Assembly: GCF_031453675.1 (NCBI RefSeq)
Contig: NZ_JAVIZX010000001.1
Span: 3,060,001-3,124,000, forward strand
Source: Paracidovorax wautersii
GTDB lineage: Bacteria; Pseudomonadota; Gammaproteobacteria; Burkholderiales; Burkholderiaceae_C
Direction: 5' to 3'
DNA length: 64,000 bases
The notes below the pieces were generated by a model, which saw nothing but the letters and a program-made list of their open reading frames with translations, was not told the origin of the DNA and made no database searches. The translations under genes were made by a program, and so were the position numbers. This document shows positions 37,540 to 47,437 of the stretch, in pieces. Position 1 is the stretch's first letter, and each line of letters starts with the position of its first letter.

Positions 37540-38364
37540 ATGTTGTGGCAGACCTCCCGTTTCCAGATCGATCTCAGCCGCCCTGTGGTCATGGGCATCG
37601 TCAACGCCACGCCGGACTCGTTTTCCGATGGCGGAAGGCACGCCGATCCGGCAGCGGCGTTGGCGCACTGCGAGCGCCTGGTCGCCGAGGGGGCGGGGAT
37701 TCTGGATATCGGCGGCGAGTCCACCCGCCCCGGTAGCCCGGCGGTCGGTCTGGAAGAGGAATTGGCGCGTGTCCTGCCGGTCGTGAAAGAAGCCGTCCGG
37801 CTCGGCGTTCCAGTGTCCGTGGATACCTATAAACCTGAGGTGATGCAGGCGGCGCTGGATGCCGGGGCGGACATCATCAACGACGTGTGGGCGCTGCGGC
37901 AGCCGGGCGCAGCCGACGTGGTGGCCGCCCATGCGCGCTGCGGGATCTGCCTGATGCACATGCACCGCGATCCACAGACCATGCAGACTGCGCCCATGGA
38001 GGGCGATGTGGTCGCTGAAGTGCTCACGTTCCTGAGGCGCGAGGCTGCGGGCCTGGAGGCGCGCGGCGTGCGTGCGGACCGGATCGTGCTGGATGCGGGC
38101 ATCGGCTTCGGCAAGACGGTGGAGCAGAACTTCGCGCTGCTCGCACGCCAGGACGAACTGATGGCAGCGGGCGACCACGCTTGGCTGGCCGGATGGTCCC
38201 GCAAGTCGTCACTGGGTGCCGTGACCGGCCTGCCGGTGGATCAGCGCCTCGGCGCGAGCGTGGCAGCCGCCGTGCTGGCCGTTGAGCGCGGCGCGCGCAT
38301 CGTGCGTGTGCACGACGTGCGGGACACCGTGGCGGCGCTGCAGGTCTGGGGCGCCGCGCAGTAG
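37540..38364 (+). CDS. folP: Dihydropteroate synthase
   Basis: This 274-residue TIM-barrel enzyme of folate synthesis joins p-aminobenzoate to the pterin pyrophosphate and is the sulfonamide target. Signatures are [55 protein letters not shown] and [13 protein letters not shown]. The ATG at 37540 gives the right N-terminus; longer frames upstream lack conservation. ftsH-folP-glmM is a conserved order. Confidence 0.95.
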   Translation: MLWQTSRFQIDLSRPVVMGIVNATPDSFSDGGRHADPAAALAHCERLVAEGAGILDIGGESTRPGSPAVGLEEELARVLPVVKEAVRLGVPVSVDTYKPEVMQAALDAGADIINDVWALRQPGAADVVAAHARCGICLMHMHRDPQTMQTAPMEGDVVAEVLTFLRREAAGLEARGVRADRIVLDAGIGFGKTVEQNFALLARQDELMAAGDHAWLAGWSRKSSLGAVTGLPVDQRLGASVAAAVLAVERGARIVRVHDVRDTVAALQVWGAAQ

Positions 38365-38420
38365 GCCCGTCCCGAGGCACAATCACCCTCAACATAACGA
38401 TAGAGAGAGGACATAACGAC

Positions 38421-39755
38421 ATGGCACGCAAGTACTTTGGCACCGACGGAATCCGCGGCACCGTCGGGCAACCGCCCATCACCCCGGACTTCGTCCTGCG
38501 CTTGGCCCATGCCGTCGGTCGCGTGCTGCGCGAGAAGGAGCCCCGCCCCACGGTGCTGATCGGCAAAGACACGCGGATCTCGGGCTACATGCTCGAGAGT
38601 GCCCTGGAATCCGGGTTCAACTCCGCCGGCGTCGACGTCGTGCTGCTCGGCCCGCTGCCCACGCCTGGCGTGGCCTACCTGACGCGGGCGCAGCGGGCCA
38701 GCCTCGGCGTGGTCATCAGTGCCAGCCACAACGCCTATCCCGACAACGGGATCAAGTTCTTCAGTGCCAACGGCACCAAGCTGTCCGACGAATGGGAGCT
38801 GGCGGTCGAGGCCGCGCTCGACCAGCCGCCCGTGTGGGCGGACTCGGCCTCGCTGGGCAAGACGCGGCGCCTGGACGATGCTGCGGGCCGCTACATCGAG
38901 TTCTGCAAGAGCACCTTCGGCCAGGACCTGTCTCTGCGCGGCCTGCGCATCGTGGTGGATGCCGCGCACGGGGCGGCGTACCACATCGCGCCCAAGGTAT
39001 TCCATGAACTGGGGGCCGAGGTGCTGGCCATCGGGTGCTCGCCCGACGGGCTCAACATCAACCACGAGGTGGGCGCCACGCACCCCGACGCGCTGGTGCG
39101 CGCCGTACGCGCCAACCATGCGCACTACGGTGTGGCACTGGACGGCGATGCGGACCGCCTGCAGATGGTGGATGCGGCCGGCCGCCTCTACAACGGCGAC
39201 GAACTGCTGTATCTGCTGGCGGCCGACCGTCTGGCCCGGGGCGACATCGTCCCCGGCGTCGTGGGCACGCTCATGACCAACATGGCGGTGGAGCTGGCTC
39301 TGCAGGAGCGTGGCGTGCAGTTCGTGCGGGCCAAGGTGGGCGACCGCTATGTGCTGGAAGAACTGGCGCGCCATGGCTGGCTGCTGGGCGGCGAGGGTTC
39401 CGGCCACCTGCTGGCATTGGACCGCCACACCACCGGCGACGGCCTCATCAGCGCGCTGCAGGTGCTGCAGGCCTGCGTGCGCAGTGGCCGCACGCTGCCC
39501 GCCATGCTGGAGCCGATCCGCCTGTTTCCGCAGGTGCTGCTCAATGTGCGCCTGGCGCCGGGGCAGGACTGGAAGACCAACGCCGCGCTGGCGCAGGCCA
39601 CGCAGGCCGTGGAGGCTGAACTGGCAGGCAGCGGCCGGGTCCTCATCCGTGCGAGCGGGACGGAGCCGCTGCTGCGCGTGATGGTGGAGGCGCGGGATGC
39701 CGACCAGGCCAACCGCTGCGCACAGCGCCTGGCCGACGCGGCAAAGGCAGGATGA
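38421..39755 (+). CDS. glmM: Phosphoglucosamine mutase
   Basis: This 444-residue enzyme makes glucosamine-1-phosphate for UDP-GlcNAc and hence cell wall synthesis. The phosphoserine loop is [18 protein letters not shown] (Ser ~102), the metal site is [11 protein letters not shown] (~241), the sugar loop is GGEGSGHLL, and the phosphate-binding loop is [15 protein letters not shown]. Its TGA overlaps the ATG of the next gene. Confidence 0.96.
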   Translation: MARKYFGTDGIRGTVGQPPITPDFVLRLAHAVGRVLREKEPRPTVLIGKDTRISGYMLESALESGFNSAGVDVVLLGPLPTPGVAYLTRAQRASLGVVISASHNAYPDNGIKFFSANGTKLSDEWELAVEAALDQPPVWADSASLGKTRRLDDAAGRYIEFCKSTFGQDLSLRGLRIVVDAAHGAAYHIAPKVFHELGAEVLAIGCSPDGLNINHEVGATHPDALVRAVRANHAHYGVALDGDADRLQMVDAAGRLYNGDELLYLLAADRLARGDIVPGVVGTLMTNMAVELALQERGVQFVRAKVGDRYVLEELARHGWLLGGEGSGHLLALDRHTTGDGLISALQVLQACVRSGRTLPAMLEPIRLFPQVLLNVRLAPGQDWKTNAALAQATQAVEAELAGSGRVLIRASGTEPLLRVMVEARDADQANRCAQRLADAAKAG

Positions 39756-40264
39756 GCGCCATGGTGGAAATACGTGTTGTCGACTACGCGAATCCGCGCG
39801 AGGCGCAGGCCCTGGCGGATCTGCTGGATGCCTACGCCCGCGACCCGGCAGGCGGTGGCGAGCCGCTGTCTCCAGACGTCAAGGCCGGCTTGGCGCAGGC
39901 CCTGGCGGGGCGTCAGGGCGCGTTCAGCGTGATCGCCTGGGTGCCGGCCGCGGAGGACGGCGGCGAGGCGCAGGCCGTAGGCCTCGTCAACTGCCTGGAA
40001 GGATTCTCGACCTTCGCCTGCCGTACGCTGATCAATGTGCACGATGTGGCGGTGCTGCCGGCATGGCGGGGCCGCCGCATCACGCAGCAGATGTTCGCGG
40101 CCGTGGAGCGCATCGCGCGTGAACGCGGTGCCTGCAAGCTCACGCTGGAGGTGCTGCAGGGCAATGCGCCGGCGGTGCGGGCTTACGAACGCGAGGGTTT
40201 CGCCGGCTACACCCTGGACCCGGCGATGGGGCAGGCCCAGCTGATGCAGAAATGGCTGGACTGA
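39752..40264 (+). CDS. GNAT-family N-acetyltransferase
   Basis: This is a 170-residue acetyltransferase. The core has [21 protein letters not shown] (motif A with the acetyl-CoA pyrophosphate loop, RGRRIT) and [25 protein letters not shown] (motif B). The substrate is unknown. It overlaps glmM by four bases (ATGA), so translation is coupled. An in-frame ATG at 39761 is an alternative start. Confidence 0.85.
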   Translation: MSAMVEIRVVDYANPREAQALADLLDAYARDPAGGGEPLSPDVKAGLAQALAGRQGAFSVIAWVPAAEDGGEAQAVGLVNCLEGFSTFACRTLINVHDVAVLPAWRGRRITQQMFAAVERIARERGACKLTLEVLQGNAPAVRAYEREGFAGYTLDPAMGQAQLMQKWLD

Positions 40265-40340
40265 TGGTACCCGCGCTGCAGGGCGATGTGCGAGTACGGA
40301 TGTCGGAAAGCCGACCCGCCCGCTGCCTGACGCAGGCTAT

Positions 40341-40405
40341 CTCTTCTTTTGCTATTAATTGAATAGCTGAAAGCCCAGGCGGGGAAAGCGTTTCTGCCTT
40401 TTTTG
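40341..40405. repeat. Dispersed repeat, degenerate copy
   Basis: GCTATTAATTGAATAGCTG (a small hairpin) followed by AAAGCCCAGGCGGGGAAAGCG and TGCCTTTTTTGG. It lies in the gap between the acetyltransferase and the convergent GGDEF/EAL gene and may help to terminate both. Confidence 0.45.
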
Positions 40406-40466
40406 GTGTCTATGGACCGACCGCGTGCGCCAGCGATGCGCCAGCGGGCCGACGGGGCATATCACA

Positions 40467-42707
40467 TCAGCGCAGTGCCTCCGGCGCACTGCTTCGCCGC
40501 AGCAGGAGCTCGATCTGGTCGGCCGATTGCGGCGGGCTGAAGTGGTAGCCCTGGGCTTCGCCGCAGCCTTGCTCGCGCAGGAACTGCAGCTGCGCTGCGG
40601 TCTCCACGCCTTCTGCGGTGGTCTGCAGCCCCAGCGCCTGGGCCATGCGGATGATGGCGCTGACGATGGCGCGGTCGTTGCTGTCGTGTTCCAGGTCCCG
40701 CACGAAGGACTGGTCGATCTTCAGCTTGTACAGGTGGAAGTGCTTGAGCTGGCTCAGTGACGAGTAGCCCGTGCCGAAGTCGTCCATCGACAGATGCACG
40801 CCCAGCGCCCGCAGCTGCTGCATGGTGGACATCGCCGCCCGCGGATCGGCCACGGCCACCCCTTCGGTAAGCTCCAGTTCCAGCGCGTCGGGCGGCAGCT
40901 GGGCCTCGGCCAGCAGGCGGTTGACCAGTTCCGGCAGCTGCGGCTGGTGGAACTGGATGGCCGACAGGTTCACAGCCACCTTCACATGCTGCAGGCCTTG
41001 CGCGCGCCAGGCCTGCAGCTGTGCCAGCGCCGTGCGCAGCACCCATTCGCCGATCTGCAGGATCTGCCCGCTGTCCTCGGCGATGGGAATGAATTCGGCC
41101 GGGGAGATGGTGCCCAGCTCGGGATGGTTCCAGCGCAGCAGGGCTTCCACGCTGCGAACGGCGCCCGTGGCGATCGTGACCTGCGGCTGGTAGTGCAGGT
41201 ACAGCTGGTTGCGCTCCAGCGCGCGGCGCAGCGCATTTTCGAGCTGCAGCGCGCGCACGGACTGGGCTTGCATCTCGGGCGTGAAGAAGCGGAACGTATT
41301 GCGGCCATCGCGCTTTGCGCGGTACATGGCCGTGTCGGCCGACTGGGTCAGCGTTTCGAAGTCGACGCCATCCTGCGGAAAGAGCGCGATGCCCATCGAG
41401 GGCGCCATCGTCAGCTCGTGGTGGCCTATCTGGTGGGCACCCGCGCGGCTTCCTGCAGCTTGCCTGCCACGCGCGCAGCGCCGTGGGCGTTGGCTCCGGG
41501 CAGCAGCAGCACGAATTCGTCCCCACCCAGGCGCGACACGGTGTCACGCTCGCGCACGATGGCGCGCAGCCGCTGGGCGATCTGCACCAGCAGCTCATCG
41601 CCCACCCGGTGGCCCAGGGAGTCGTTCACATGCTTGAAGTGGTCCAGGTCGACGAACATCACGGCCAGCGGTGTATCGCTCTCCTGCGCCAGGCGGATGG
41701 CCTGCTGGCTGCGCTCGGCCAGCAGGCTGCGGTTGGGCAGGCCCGTCAGTGCGTCGTAGTGGGCCAGCCAGTAGATGCGTTCCTGGTCGTGCTTGCGGTC
41801 GTTGATCTCGCGGTGCAGGCTGTCCACGGTTTCCCGCAACTCGCGCGTGCGGTCGCGCACCTGCTGCTCAAGCTCCCCATGCACTTTCGCCAGCAGTGCC
41901 TGGGCGTGGCGCTGCGCGCTCACGTCCATGGCGATCCAGATCGATCCACCGTGGGCATTGGCCGCATCGATGGCCTTGCTGCGGATCTCGCAGACGATGG
42001 GTTGGCCCTGCTTGTTGCGCAGCGTGAGCTCGCCCTCGAAGACGCGGCCCTGCGCCAGCGGCGCATAGCAGCGGCGGCCGGCTTCCTCCCAGTCAGCATC
42101 GGTCATGTACCACTGCCGTGCGGGCATGCCGACCAGCTCGCCCGGCCCATAGCCCAGCATCTGCTCGAAGTGCCGGTTGCACCGGGTGAGGTGGCGCTCC
42201 TTCATGAACACGATGCCCACCATGGCGTGATCGAAGAGCACCTGCTTCTCATGCAGGGCGCGGTTGAGCTGGGCCTGGGCGTGCTTCTGCTCCTCGATGT
42301 CGTCGACGATCCAGATGGAGCCTTCGGAAGTGTCGGCCGGGTTGATCAGGCGGCCGGTGAGGTGCCCCCAGAACAGGCGCCCGTTGCAGCGCCGCATCTG
42401 CCGTTCTTCCCGGTACGTCTGTCCCTGTGACAGCACGGGGAACGCCGCCCGGCCCAGCGCACGGTAGTCCTCGCGGTCCGGGGTAGAGGCTGGCGCTGCT
42501 GCGGCCGACCGCATCCTCGGGGGAGCGGTAGCCGAAGATCTCCGCATAGCGCTGGTTGCAGCGCACCACCACCCGGTGGCGGATGAAGACGATGCCGACG
42601 CCTGCGCTGTCGAGCAGCGTCTGCTGTTCCCGCAGGATGCGCTCCAGGGTGTTCCCGGAGGATGTCTCGGGCTGCGGCAGCTCGAGCACACCGTTCAAAG
42701 GTGACAT
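40467..42707 (-). pseudogene. PAS-PAS-GGDEF-EAL cyclic-di-GMP protein with two 1-nt frameshifts
   Basis: Read together, three frames make one ~745-residue sensor protein: MSPLNGVLELPQ..., PAS 1 (LLDSAGVGIVFIRHR), PAS 2 (LFDHAMVGIVFMKERHLTRC), a coiled linker, GGDEF (LTGLPNRSLLAER; LGGDEFVLLLPG), then EAL (SVEALLRWNHP; DDFGTGYSSLSQLKHF). An extra G in 42480-42483 and a missing G at 41435-41437 break the frame. Both catalytic motifs are intact, so if the indels are sequencing errors this would be a dual cyclase/phosphodiesterase. There is no membrane segment. An ATG at 42707 is the likely start. Confidence 0.8.
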
Positions 42708-42874
42708 GGGTGGGGGTAGGGCAGGCCCGGGGCGAGGAATGCGGAGTGGGCCTATGTGTACCAAATTGTAGCAGTGGGTGTGGCTTGGCGCTGGTGGCGC
42801 CGCAGGTATCCAAGGCCATTCCCCTCATCGGGAGGGACCGATGGCCGAGAGGGCCCGGGCACGCAGCGAATGGC

Positions 42875-42914
42875 GCGTCATCGTCCGGTCATGGCACGGA
42901 CATGGGCCGGTCAT
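42875..42914 (+). promoter_or_regulatory. Array of four Pho-box-like 7-mers upstream of the olsB-like gene
   Basis: GCGTCAT, CGGTCAT, CGGACAT and CGGTCAT follow each other with exact 4-base spacers, an 11-bp period. This is the architecture of PhoB sites (CTGTCAT-N4-CTGTCAT). They lie 103 bases before the OlsB-like start. The other parts of the 309-base gap show nothing I recognise. Confidence 0.55.
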
Positions 42915-43016
42915 GGTGCACGCGCACAGTCACTGCAGCGGGAGCACCGCAAGCCGCCACATCCGGTGGCACGTTGCGGCCCGCGTAGTCCGCAGTCCTT
43001 TGCAAGGAGAGCCTGA

Positions 43017-43853
43017 ATGAACGATCTGCCCAGCCCGACCATGCCGTTGAGCCCATCCCATCTGCCCAGGGGGTCACTTCACCGCCCTGGCAGCGCGGGT
43101 GGTGTGGAAGTCTCTGCGCAGGCGCGCGGCGGGGTGGACGTCGCGTGGGCGCGGCACCAGGACGAAATCCGCGAGGCACAGCGACTGAGGTACTCGGTCT
43201 TTGCCGCCGAGATGGGCGCCCGGCTGAACACGCCGGTGGCCGGCCACGACGTGGACCTGTTCGATGACTATTGTGAGCATCTGCTGGTCCGCGACTCAGA
43301 CACCCGACAGGTCATTGGCACCTACCGGGTCCTGACGCCGGCCCAGGCCCGCCGCGTGGGCAGCACCTACAGCGACACCGAGTTCGATCTCACCCGCCTG
43401 CGCAGCCTGCGCGAGCGCATGGTGGAACTGGGCCGCAGCTGCGTTCACCCGGACCACCGCCATGGTGGCGTGATCCTGGCCCTGTGGGGCGCCCTGGCCG
43501 ACTTCATGGTCCGCAACCAGTTGGACACCATGATCGGCTGCGCCAGCATCCCCATGCTGCACAACGGCATGGTCAGCGGCGATGCGGCGGCCAGCATCTG
43601 GCAGCAGCTGCGCCAGACCCATCTGGCACCGATCGACTACCACGTCCGTCCGCGGCTGCCGCTGCCCGTGGAGCAGCTCGACGGCTCCCTGCCCATCGAG
43701 CCGCCCGCCCTCATCAAGGGCTATCTGCGCCTGGGCGCCAAAGTGCTGGGCGCGCCGGCGTGGGACCCGGACTTCAATACCGCCGACCTGCCCATGCTGA
43801 TGCGCCTGCACGATCTGCCGCTGCGCTACCGCAAGCACTTTCTGGGCAATTGA
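43017..43853 (+). CDS. olsB: OlsB-like GNAT N-acyltransferase (ornithine lipid synthesis)
   Basis: This is a 278-residue acyltransferase. After a ~35-residue variable start, the family pattern is clear: EIREAQRLRYSVFAAEMGA, DYCEHLLVRDSDTRQVIGTY in part, TEFDLTRLR and VELGRSCVHPDHRHGGVI. OlsB moves a 3-hydroxyacyl chain from acyl carrier protein to ornithine, the first step to phosphorus-free ornithine lipids. AGGAGA lies upstream of the ATG. The Pho-box array and the ppk1 neighbour support induction by phosphate starvation. I see no olsA beside it. Confidence 0.75.
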   Translation: MNDLPSPTMPLSPSHLPRGSLHRPGSAGGVEVSAQARGGVDVAWARHQDEIREAQRLRYSVFAAEMGARLNTPVAGHDVDLFDDYCEHLLVRDSDTRQVIGTYRVLTPAQARRVGSTYSDTEFDLTRLRSLRERMVELGRSCVHPDHRHGGVILALWGALADFMVRNQLDTMIGCASIPMLHNGMVSGDAAASIWQQLRQTHLAPIDYHVRPRLPLPVEQLDGSLPIEPPALIKGYLRLGAKVLGAPAWDPDFNTADLPMLMRLHDLPLRYRKHFLGN

Positions 43854-43947
43854 ACGCGCCACGCGCCATCTGAAAGCAAAACGCTGTCCCGCGCGTGGTG
43901 GGCGAACCGTCCGGGCCGGCTTCACCTCCTGTGACGGAAACAAGTCG

Positions 43948-43965
43948 GTGTCATCAAGGTGTCAT
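43948..43965 (+). promoter_or_regulatory. Pho box of ppk1
   Basis: GTGTCAT-CAAG-GTGTCAT fits the 7-4-7 PhoB consensus with one mismatch per half. A third GTGTCAA follows at 43971. A candidate -10 (CAATAC at 43975-43980) lies 10 bases downstream, so PhoB would replace the -35. Confidence 0.75.
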
Positions 43966-44020
43966 GTTGGGTGTCAATACTGAAACCGTCTCCGCTACCG
44001 CTACCGCTCCTGCGCCTCCC

Positions 44021-46234
44021 ATGCCCGCGTTTTCCGCTGCCGAACCGGTCCCGCCGCTCCTGCTCGCCACCGACCCGCCGGAGCAGGGCCGTGGCCTGCT
44101 ACATGCAGCCGCAGTAGCCCCGACCGTGCCCTTCCTGGACCGGGACCACAGCATCCTGGCGTTCAACGAGCGCGTGTTCGACTGGGCGGCGCGCACCGAT
44201 GTGCCGCTGCTGGAGCGGCTGCGCTATCTGTGCATCGTCTCGTCCAACCTGGACGAGTTCTTCGAGGTGCGGGCCGCCGCGCACCTGACGGCTGCTCAGA
44301 GCGGTGATACCAAGGGCGTCTACAGCGTGGCCTCGTTCGAGGCGCTGGCCGCCAAGGCGCACGCGCTGGTGGCGCGGCAGTACGCGCTCTACAACGAATC
44401 GCTGGTGCCGGCCTTCGCGCAGCACGGCATCCGCATCGTCTCGCACGGCGAGCGCAACGGCGCGCAGCGCCGCTGGGTGCGCGACTACTTCCTGCGCGAG
44501 GTGCGCCCGCTGCTCATCCCGGTGGGGCTCGATCCGGCGCACCCGTTTCCGCAGGTGGCCAACAAGTCGCTCAACTTCATCGTGCGCCTGCGGGGCGACG
44601 GCGCCTTCGGCCGCGAGAACGAGATCGCCATCGTGAAGGTGCCGCGCATCCTGCCGCGCGTGTTGCGGCTGCCGGCGCAGGTGGCGCCCACGGGGGCGCA
44701 GTTCGTCAGCCTGTCGAGCATCGTGCGCGCCCACCTGGCCGACCTGTTCCCGGGGCGCGAGGTGTCCGAGTTCTCGCAGTTCCGCGTCACGCGCCATTCC
44801 GATCTGGCCGTGGACGAGGAAGACGTGCGCAACCTGCGCACCGCCCTGCGCCAGGGCCTGCAGCACCGCCATTACGGCCAGGCCGTGCGGCTGGAGGTGT
44901 CGGCGGGGTGCTCGCGCTTCCTGTCGGATTTTCTGCAGTCGCAGTTCGGCCTGCCGGCCGCCGCGCTGTACCGTGTGCATGGCCCCGTCAACCTGGTGCG
45001 GCTGTCGCAGCTGGTCGACCTGGTCAACGACCCGGCGCTGATGTTCCCGCCCCACCGGCCGGCCTGGCCGCTGCAGATGCCTGCCGGCGGTGGATCGATC
45101 CTGGCGCAGATGCGCCACCGCGACGTGCTGATCCACCAGCCGTTCGAGAGCTTCGACGGCGTGCTGGCTTTCCTGCGCGAGGCGGTGAACGACCCGCAGG
45201 TGCTGGTCATCAAGCAGACCATCTACCGCACCGGTTCCGACTCCGAGATGATGGAACTGCTGCGCGAGGCCGTGCGCCGCGGCAAGGAAGTCATGGCCGT
45301 GGTGGAACTCAAGGCCCGCTTCGACGAAGAGGCCAACATCAACTGGGCCGAAGCGCTGGAGTCCATCGGCGCGCAGGTCGTCTACGGCGTGGTGGGGCTC
45401 AAGACCCACGCCAAGATGCTGCTGGTGACGCGGCGCGAAGGCCGCACGCTGCGCCGCTATGGCCACCTGTCCACCGGCAACTACAACCCGCGCACGGCGC
45501 GCCTGTACACCGACCTGAGCTACCTCACCGCGGACGAGCGCGTCATGGCCGACATGGACGCGGTCTTCGACCACCTGGCCAGCCAGAACCAGCTGCCGCG
45601 GCTCAAGCGCCTGATCCTGGCACCCTTCCAATTGCAGCAGGCCATGATCGAGCGCATCGACGCGGTGGGCCTGGCCGCCGAGCGCGGCGAGGACGCGCGC
45701 ATCGTCGCCAAGATGAACGCGCTGACCGACGAGGCCCTGATGCATGCGCTGGTGCGCGCCGGGCAGCGTGGCGCCCGCATCGACCTCATCGTGCGCGGCG
45801 CCTGCATGCTCCGCGCGCAGGTGCCGGGCGTGACGGACAACATCCGCGTGCGCTCGGTGATCGGGCGCTTTCTGGAGCACACGCGGGTCTTCTACTTTCG
45901 CAGCGGCGCGGCCGAAGACCTGTACCTGTCGAGCGCCGACTGGATGAACCGCAACATGCTGCGCCGCGTGGAGCTGGCCTGGCCGGTCACCGATCCCAAG
46001 CTGCGCCAGCGCATCATCGACGAATGCCTGGTCGCCTACCTGCACGACGATCGCGACGCCTGGACGTTGCAGCCCGATGGCCGCTACCAGCGCGCGCCGC
46101 GGCCCCTGGACGGCCTGGGCGCGCAGCAGGCGCTGTCGGCACGGTATGCGCCGGCGCCTCCATCGGGTTCTGCGCCTGCGGGCCGCAGCGGTCACCCCGT
46201 TGCCGGAGGCGCACACCAGGGCGGGCCGGCATGA
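44021..46234 (+). CDS. ppk1: Polyphosphate kinase 1
   Basis: This membrane-associated enzyme polymerises the gamma phosphate of ATP into polyphosphate through a phosphohistidine. Conserved parts are LAFNERVFDWAARTDVPLLERLRYL in part, SSNLDEFFEVR, IKQTIYRTGSDS, KTHAKMLLVTRRE (catalytic His ~463) and GHLSTGNYNPRTARLYTD. I start at the ATG at 44021 (737 residues). The frame is open back to 43895, but the ATG at 43964 lies inside the Pho box and the conserved sequence begins only after 44121. It overlaps sixA by four bases. Confidence 0.95.
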   Translation: MPAFSAAEPVPPLLLATDPPEQGRGLLHAAAVAPTVPFLDRDHSILAFNERVFDWAARTDVPLLERLRYLCIVSSNLDEFFEVRAAAHLTAAQSGDTKGVYSVASFEALAAKAHALVARQYALYNESLVPAFAQHGIRIVSHGERNGAQRRWVRDYFLREVRPLLIPVGLDPAHPFPQVANKSLNFIVRLRGDGAFGRENEIAIVKVPRILPRVLRLPAQVAPTGAQFVSLSSIVRAHLADLFPGREVSEFSQFRVTRHSDLAVDEEDVRNLRTALRQGLQHRHYGQAVRLEVSAGCSRFLSDFLQSQFGLPAAALYRVHGPVNLVRLSQLVDLVNDPALMFPPHRPAWPLQMPAGGGSILAQMRHRDVLIHQPFESFDGVLAFLREAVNDPQVLVIKQTIYRTGSDSEMMELLREAVRRGKEVMAVVELKARFDEEANINWAEALESIGAQVVYGVVGLKTHAKMLLVTRREGRTLRRYGHLSTGNYNPRTARLYTDLSYLTADERVMADMDAVFDHLASQNQLPRLKRLILAPFQLQQAMIERIDAVGLAAERGEDARIVAKMNALTDEALMHALVRAGQRGARIDLIVRGACMLRAQVPGVTDNIRVRSVIGRFLEHTRVFYFRSGAAEDLYLSSADWMNRNMLRRVELAWPVTDPKLRQRIIDECLVAYLHDDRDAWTLQPDGRYQRAPRPLDGLGAQQALSARYAPAPPSGSAPAGRSGHPVAGGAHQGGPA

Positions 46235-46695
46235 TGGACCTCATTTTGTGGCGCCACGCCGAAGCCGAAGACCCTGCCGACGGGGCCGAGGACCTGGAGC
46301 GCGCCCTGACCGGGCGGGGCGAGAAGCAGGCGGCGCGCATGGCCGCCTGGCTGGACCGGCAACTGCCCGACGGCCTGCGCGTGCTGGCCAGCCCGGCACG
46401 CCGCACCGAGCAGACCGCCCAGGCCCTGGGCCGCAAGTACAAGCTGCGCGCCGAGCTGCTGCCCGGCGGCACGCCGGCCGATCTGCTGGAACTGGCGCAG
46501 TGGCCCAAGGCGCGCGGCGCGGTCTTGGTGGTGGGCCACCAGCCCCTGCTCGGGCAGACCGTGGCCCAGCTGATGGGCCTGCAGGCGCCGGACTGCGCTA
46601 TCCGCAAGGGGGCCGTGTGGTGGCTGCGCCAGCGCCAGCGGCAGGACGTCAGCGAGACCGTGCTGCTGACGGTGCAGTCGCCGGAACTGCTCTAG
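46231..46695 (+). CDS. sixA: Phosphohistidine phosphatase SixA
   Basis: This is a 154-residue histidine-phosphatase-superfamily protein. The RHG-type motif is LILWRHAEAED with the nucleophile His near residue 8; LASPARRTEQTAQAL and VLVVGHQPLLGQTV supply the other catalytic residues. In E. coli SixA acts on phosphohistidine of a phosphotransfer protein. Here it is translationally coupled to ppk1 (ATGA overlap). Confidence 0.9.
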   Translation: MMDLILWRHAEAEDPADGAEDLERALTGRGEKQAARMAAWLDRQLPDGLRVLASPARRTEQTAQALGRKYKLRAELLPGGTPADLLELAQWPKARGAVLVVGHQPLLGQTVAQLMGLQAPDCAIRKGAVWWLRQRQRQDVSETVLLTVQSPELL

Positions 46696-46798
46696 CCACT
46701 ATCAAAACCAGAGCGCCTGGCGCTTGATGGGCAAGCGATCCAATGCTATAGGGCTTGGAAATCATTGCTCAGCAAGCGCAGGCAGCTCTCTTTTTTGA
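46696..46798. repeat. Dispersed repeat, long copy
   Basis: CTATCAAAACCAGAGCGC, CTGGCGCTTGATGGGCAAGCG, a middle part with CAATGCTATAGGG, then CAGCAAGCGCAGGCAGCTCTC. It fills the whole gap between the convergent sixA and the Ala/Lys-rich protein gene. Confidence 0.6.
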
Positions 46799-47422
46799 TT
46801 ACTTGCGCGGCGCCTTCGCGGACTTGGCGGCCTTGGCGGGCTGCGCCGCCTTGGCCGTCTTGGCGGCGGCAGCCGGTGCCGCGCTGGCGACGTCCGCCTT
46901 CGGGCGCCCCGTCTTGATGGACGGTACGGCTTGCAGCGCCTTCGCCAGGGCGCCATCGTCCAGGCTGGCCAGCAGCTTCAGGCCGGCGCGCAGCAGCTCG
47001 CTCTTCTTGGCCGTCTGGCCGATCTGGCCGGTGCGCTGCTTGAGCACCTCGATGGCTGCGTACTCGTCCTTCGGAATCGTGAAGCTGTCACGCACCAGCT
47101 TCGGCTTCTTGGCCTTGGCTTCCTTGGGGGCGGGCGCTGCAGCGGGGGCGGCGGCTTTGGCAGGCTTCGCAGCGGCGGCAACACCGGCCGGGGCGGGCTT
47201 GGCCGGGGTGGCTGCCTTGGCGGACACAGGCGATTTGCCCGATGCCTTGGCCGGTGCTTTGGTGGGCGCGGTGCGGACGGCAGGCTTTGAGGTTACGGCA
47301 GCGGCCGTCTTGGCCGGGGCCGCCGGAGCGGGCGCGGCGGCCGGGGCGGGTGCCGCAGCAGCCAACGGGGCGGTGGCGGGAGCGGCGGAGGAGGGCGTGG
47401 GCGAGTTGCGGGTAGCGGACAT
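46799..47422 (-). CDS. Ala/Pro/Lys-rich protein with a conserved core, possible DNA-binding protein
   Basis: This is a 207-residue protein. About 100 N-terminal residues are low-complexity Ala/Pro/Lys repeats ([20 protein letters not shown]) like histone-H1-type tails. A compact conserved core follows (LVRDSFTIPKDEYAAIEVLK; KKSELLRAGLKLLASLDD), whose beta-strand-then-two-helices layout looks like a ribbon-helix-helix fold. A second Ala/Lys tail ends it. The ATG at 47422 lies just downstream of a perfect 27-bp palindrome. The function is not known; a nucleoid or autoregulatory role is inference. Confidence 0.65.
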   Translation of the reverse strand: MSATRNSPTPSSAAPATAPLAAAAPAPAAAPAPAAPAKTAAAVTSKPAVRTAPTKAPAKASGKSPVSAKAATPAKPAPAGVAAAAKPAKAAAPAAAPAPKEAKAKKPKLVRDSFTIPKDEYAAIEVLKQRTGQIGQTAKKSELLRAGLKLLASLDDGALAKALQAVPSIKTGRPKADVASAAPAAAAKTAKAAQPAKAAKSAKAPRK

Positions 47423-47437
47423 GGCGTGGTTGGAAGT

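Noticed and set aside
44099-46216. Long minus-strand frame opposite ppk1
   Set aside because: No conserved motifs; mirror of ppk1 codon bias.
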